DNA of 64,000 nt from Psychrobium sp051201665. Lineage in GTDB: Bacteria; Pseudomonadota; Gammaproteobacteria; Enterobacterales; Psychrobiaceae. Below, piece by piece: positions 60,813-64,000 of this stretch. Position 1 is the stretch's first letter; every line of letters begins with the position of its first letter. The translations under genes were made by a program, and so were the position numbers. The notes beneath the pieces were generated by a model. The model did not search any database and was not told the DNA's origin. It saw only the letters and a list, made by a program, of their open reading frames with translations. Location of the stretch: positions 4,154,001-4,218,000 of the forward strand of contig NZ_CP179210.1 in the NCBI RefSeq assembly GCF_051201665.1, in the 5' to 3' direction.

Positions 60813-61769
60813 ATGTCAATTATCAATAATTTTTATCAAGCATTGCACCATAACGGCGACGTGGCAAAATTTGCACAAAGCAATATGAAGCTTCATGCTT
60901 CACACCCCTTAAATGACATCGCAGGTCTAGATAACGTAAAAGCCGATTACTGGAGCGTATTGAGTCAGTCATTACCAGATATCGAGCGCAAAGCGTTTAT
61001 CGAATTTGATAGTGAATACCAGGGACAACAATGGATTGCTTCAACCGGTTACTTTACAGGCACTTTCAGCCAAAGTTTGTTAGATATACCAGCAACGGGC
61101 AAAACTCTTTACTTGCGCTTTACTGAGTTAGTTCAACTAACTGACGGTAAAATTTCCGATTATTACATCATCCTAGACTTCTTAGATGCAATGAACCAAG
61201 CTGGCGTTAATCCACTGCGCAAGAGTATGGGTCACGACGGCCTCATTATGCCGCCTACGACAATGGATGGCTTAGCGCCACTAGAGACAGACGCAAGTGA
61301 AGCTGATGTAACCGAAAGACTTGTCATGGATATGCTGGACGAACTTGGTCGTTTCGATGGTAAATCATTAACTAGTATGAAACTGGAAGAATACTGGCAC
61401 AGTGATTTCATGTGGTATGGCCCTGCGGGCATAGGAACAACTCGTGGCATTGATGGTTTTAGAAAACATCACCAAGGCCCATTCGTATTTAGCTTCCCAG
61501 ATCGCGTGGTTGACCACAAAGCCACCATCATCAAGAAAGGTAACTACGTATCAACTGGTGGCTGGCCACACATGCACGGTTCTCACCTAGCAGGCAGTTG
61601 GTTAGGCCTACCTCCTTGCGGTAAAGAACTCGAACTACGCGTGATGGATATCTGGCGTCGCGAAGGTGACAAACTCAAAGAAAACTGGGTTAGCATCGAC
61701 ATTATTCACATGTGTAAGCAAATGGACTTAGACGTATTCGAAATGATGAAATTGGCTCACAACCTTTAA
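60813..61769 (+). CDS. SnoaL/NTF2-like tandem-domain protein, paralogue 3
   Basis: 318 aa. Unit 1: LPDIERKAFIEFDSEYQGQQWIASTGYFTGTFSQSLLDIPATGKTLYLRF. Unit 2: LEEYWHSDFMWYGPAGIGTTRGIDGFRKHHQGPF and HLAGSWLGLPPCGKELELRVMDIWR. It is closer to paralogue 1 than to the two NTF2-like proteins downstream. Eleven bp after the symporter gene, with GAGGAACACT before the ATG. Confidence 0.85.
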   Translation: MSIINNFYQALHHNGDVAKFAQSNMKLHASHPLNDIAGLDNVKADYWSVLSQSLPDIERKAFIEFDSEYQGQQWIASTGYFTGTFSQSLLDIPATGKTLYLRFTELVQLTDGKISDYYIILDFLDAMNQAGVNPLRKSMGHDGLIMPPTTMDGLAPLETDASEADVTERLVMDMLDELGRFDGKSLTSMKLEEYWHSDFMWYGPAGIGTTRGIDGFRKHHQGPFVFSFPDRVVDHKATIIKKGNYVSTGGWPHMHGSHLAGSWLGLPPCGKELELRVMDIWRREGDKLKENWVSIDIIHMCKQMDLDVFEMMKLAHNL

Positions 61770-61828
61770 TATCAATAACAAAATACGCCGTATGTTATTA
61801 CGGCGCCAACGTATAAATACGGTAGATT

Positions 61829-62926
61829 ATGCAAACAGATAAAGTCACTCAGCTATATTGGAAAAACTTGCCGCAACTGCTCGATCCTAGCGGTGAAAAA
61901 ACTCAGAAATTAAAAGGGTTCGACGACGAATTTGTCGATATCGTCGATTACATCATTCGCATTACCCATCGTATTTGGGAGCAAAAGAACGTCGGTCTCT
62001 GTCTCGATTATTATGGTAAAATTTGCCCAGTTCACACCTTGGGTAGCTACAGTGAAGAAGTCGAAACCGTGGTATCTGCCACCCTAAAGACCATAGGCGC
62101 TTTTCCAGACCGTTCGTTGATTGGCGAAAATGTTGTATGGCGTGATCTCGGTGAAGACGCAGGTTACTACTCGTCACATCGCATCACCAGCATTATGACC
62201 AACAAAGGCCCGTCAGAGTTCGGACCAGCCACAAATAAAACTGGTCGCGTAACGACTATTGCCGACTGCGTGTGTTACGAAAACAAAATCGTTTACGAAT
62301 GGTTAATGCGCGACAATAGCTTTTTGATTAAGCAACTGGGTATCGATCTATACGATGCTGCAAAACACTTTGCGCAATTTACCGCACCGCAAGAGTTTTA
62401 CGATTGGAAGGAAAACGAAGTTTCCCGTGTTAAAGCCGGACAAGAAACTGAACACCAATGGCCAACACCAGTAAACGGCGAGTGTAAAAAGCTTGCGCAA
62501 GAGTGGATTACGAACTTTTTTAACCGAAAATATTACGGCCAGTTAAAAGACTTTTATCACCTTAATGCAAAAATACAATGGCCAGGTGGTGTTGAAGCAA
62601 CTGGCCTACAGGGAATTCGTGGCGTATTCATTCAATGGCTTGCACAATGTCCTGATGCCAAAGCAACTTGCGATCACATAGCAGTAACGCGTTTTGAAGA
62701 TAGTGGCTTTGACATCGCCATTCGCTGGTCGGTGGCAGGCACCTTTGCCGCGCGCAACGAACAACTAGCACAATACTCTGGTCAAGACTTCTTCGTCTTA
62801 GGCTCAACCCATTTACGTGTTATCGACGGAAAAATTAGTGAAGAATGGACTGTGTTTGACGAGATTGCTGCCTACGCTAACCTAATTCGCGATTACAACA
62901 ATCAACAAGGAGAAGGCGCATGCTAA
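61829..62926 (+). CDS. NTF2-like protein, paralogue 4 (diverged)
   Basis: 365 aa with two NTF2-like units: an N-terminal one (VDYIIRITHRIWEQKNVGLCLDYYGKICPVHTLG, DLGEDAGYYSSHRITSIMTN) and a C-terminal one (EWITNFFNRKYYGQLKDFYHLNAKIQWPGG, HLRVIDGKISEEWTVFDEIAAYANLI). The typical NTF2 pattern of an initial helix with W/Y and an EEW near the end is kept, but the WYGP motif of paralogues 1-3 is missing. The last 7 bp overlap the next gene. Confidence 0.8.
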   Translation: MQTDKVTQLYWKNLPQLLDPSGEKTQKLKGFDDEFVDIVDYIIRITHRIWEQKNVGLCLDYYGKICPVHTLGSYSEEVETVVSATLKTIGAFPDRSLIGENVVWRDLGEDAGYYSSHRITSIMTNKGPSEFGPATNKTGRVTTIADCVCYENKIVYEWLMRDNSFLIKQLGIDLYDAAKHFAQFTAPQEFYDWKENEVSRVKAGQETEHQWPTPVNGECKKLAQEWITNFFNRKYYGQLKDFYHLNAKIQWPGGVEATGLQGIRGVFIQWLAQCPDAKATCDHIAVTRFEDSGFDIAIRWSVAGTFAARNEQLAQYSGQDFFVLGSTHLRVIDGKISEEWTVFDEIAAYANLIRDYNNQQGEGAC

Positions 62927-63768
62927 CAACACTTATTGACGCTTTTACCCAAGGCGACATCGCCGGATTAAAAGCGAAATTATTGCATTCAACTTGTTGG
63001 AATCAGCACAACCACAAAGCCTATGGCGAAGATAAACTGCAAGGAGTTGTCCTCGATTGGCTAACATTAACTGGTCAATGTGAAATCATTAGCAGTGTTG
63101 AAATCATAGACGACCAACAACAAATCATTAACTTGAACCTGAAAACGGCCACCACTGAACAACCAATTAGCTACACGCTATGGCTTGAAACTAATGGCGA
63201 AGTCATCAAGCGTGTCGACGCTATTGTCGACACCGAGCAATTAGCAGCGGCGACACTACAGTCACCAAAAGCGATTGCTAAAGCGATCCCAACACCAGAC
63301 GCTTTTGTCTTGTTAGATTACGATCAACAAGATCATCTCCAAGACGAACTCGCCACACCATCGATGTTAGCAGACATGCCATCGGTAATTGCTCGGGTAG
63401 CTGATATATGGTGGAGCATTTGGAGCAATGTACAGCTCAGCGCTGTAAACGCTATTTACAACGATGCCAGTGAAGTACAACTTGCAGGCGCTAGCGGACC
63501 TCAAAATAGCTCGGCACTCTTCGAATCTGTACTAGGGTTTAATACGAAATTAACGCGCGTCTTCACGCAAATTCAACAAGTTGCGATAGCAGGCGAGCAG
63601 GTTGCAATTAAGTGGTATTTAGACGGTGATGAAAAAGGCAATCGCATTCGCATTCCGTTCATTAGTTTACTAACGATTAAAGACGGTAAGATCGCACAAG
63701 ACATTACCACCTGTGACGCTATCGCCCACAAAAAGCGCTTTGCTAAATCTAATATTTTTAGTGAGTAA
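62920..63768 (+). CDS. NTF2-like protein, paralogue 5 (diverged)
   Basis: 282 aa. Unit 1: LIDAFTQGDIAGLKAKLLHSTCWNQHNHKAYGEDKLQGVVLDWLTL. Unit 2: VADIWWSIWSNVQLSAVNAIYNDASEVQLAGASG and AIKWYLDGDEKGNRIRIPFISLLTIKDGKIAQDITTCD. It is the weakest match to SnoaL proteins and more like generic NTF2 proteins. The ATG overlaps the preceding stop (ATGCTAA) and GGAGAAGGCGC lies before it. Confidence 0.78.
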   Translation: MLTTLIDAFTQGDIAGLKAKLLHSTCWNQHNHKAYGEDKLQGVVLDWLTLTGQCEIISSVEIIDDQQQIINLNLKTATTEQPISYTLWLETNGEVIKRVDAIVDTEQLAAATLQSPKAIAKAIPTPDAFVLLDYDQQDHLQDELATPSMLADMPSVIARVADIWWSIWSNVQLSAVNAIYNDASEVQLAGASGPQNSSALFESVLGFNTKLTRVFTQIQQVAIAGEQVAIKWYLDGDEKGNRIRIPFISLLTIKDGKIAQDITTCDAIAHKKRFAKSNIFSE

Positions 63769-63771
63769 ACA

Positions 63772-64000
63772 ATGATCGACGCACATCATCATTTATGGGA
63801 TCTCTCAAAAATTCACTACCCGTGGCTTGAAGCTAAGGGTAGTGAACGTTTTTTTGGTCAACCTGATCCTATCCGAAAAAACTATAGTCCTAGCGATTAT
63901 GCCGCTGATCACAACGGTGTTATCAAACGCAGTGTCCACATCCAAGTGGGCTGTGTGGCAGAAGATAACGTTAAAGAAACAGCACTTATCGAAGACTATA
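63772..64000 (+). CDS. Amidohydrolase (metal-dependent hydrolase, TIM barrel), 5' part
   Basis: 76 residues are visible before the window edge: MIDAHHHLWDLSKIHYPWLE, then RKNYSPSDYAADHNGV and KRSVHIQVGCVAEDN. The DAHHHLW start gives the HxH metal pair of the amidohydrolase-2 family, which includes lactonases (such as 4-sulfomuconolactone or sugar lactone hydrolases) and decarboxylases. Three bp after the paralogue 5 stop, in the same operon. It would fit a lactone-opening step. Confidence 0.88.
   Translation, partial: MIDAHHHLWDLSKIHYPWLEAKGSERFFGQPDPIRKNYSPSDYAADHNGVIKRSVHIQVGCVAEDNVKETALIEDY

Overview
The window looks like chromosomal DNA of a marine gammaproteobacterium of the Alteromonadales, most like Colwelliaceae (Thalassotalea/Colwellia type). 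This is inferred from the low GC content, the protein character, the rsmG-parA-parB-atpIBEFHAGDC block, the prlC-rsmJ pair and repeats of a style common in that group. No rRNA, tRNA or CRISPR array was found.

Layout. 1-7.7 kb: end of ahpC, a PhyH-type dioxygenase, then a split borosin RiPP pair (a SonM-like peptide backbone N-methyltransferase and a 71-aa SonA-like precursor). These are followed by a large hybrid histidine kinase, a CheY-like receiver with a CheX-like partner, and a small membrane protein/XRE pair. 7.7-13.7 kb: a sterol-desaturase-family enzyme; a tightly overlapping five-gene operon of small membrane proteins ending in an XRE regulator, headed by an 18-bp perfect inverted repeat; and an M16 lipoprotein peptidase. 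13.7-17.7 kb: an unstable patch with three copies of a 157-bp MITE-like palindromic repeat, a decayed IS110-family element inserted in one copy, a small gene split by another, and orphan secreted or membrane proteins. 17.7-27.5 kb: the complete F1Fo ATP synthase operon, parB, parA and rsmG. 27.5-33.1 kb: a decayed solute-binding protein gene, a second type of MITE, a DUF418 protein, a large membrane protein and an oxidoreductase gene split by a MITE. 33.2-46.1 kb: a ZIP-permease fusion, HIT protein, chemoreceptor, metY with MetJ-box-like sites, CPBP protease, a frameshifted Ig-like lipoprotein, rsmJ, a Tag-like glycosylase, prlC and gor. 46.1-47.0 kb: debris of a tyrosine-recombinase mobile element.

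47.1-64.0 kb is a catabolic island. It encodes a cupin (frameshifted), an SDR, an HpsN-type (HisD-like) dehydrogenase, a LacI regulator, an alpha/beta hydrolase, an HpcH/HpaI aldolase, a MetE-C-like (epoxyalkane:CoM transferase-like) protein, a TonB receptor, an SSS symporter, five SnoaL/NTF2-like proteins and an amidohydrolase cut by the window edge. A 20-bp perfect palindrome upstream of the symporter recurs in degenerate form at the SDR/hpsN promoter and perhaps twice upstream of the TonB gene, suggesting one LacI regulon. I infer uptake across the outer membrane (TonB) and inner membrane (SSS), then oxidation, elimination or cyclisation, hydrolysis and aldol cleavage of an unidentified, possibly sulfonated, marine compound.

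Several genes carry single frameshifts (cupin, Ig-like lipoprotein, IS110 transposase). Some may be real decay and some could be sequencing errors; the MITE insertions in two genes are unambiguous in this sequence.
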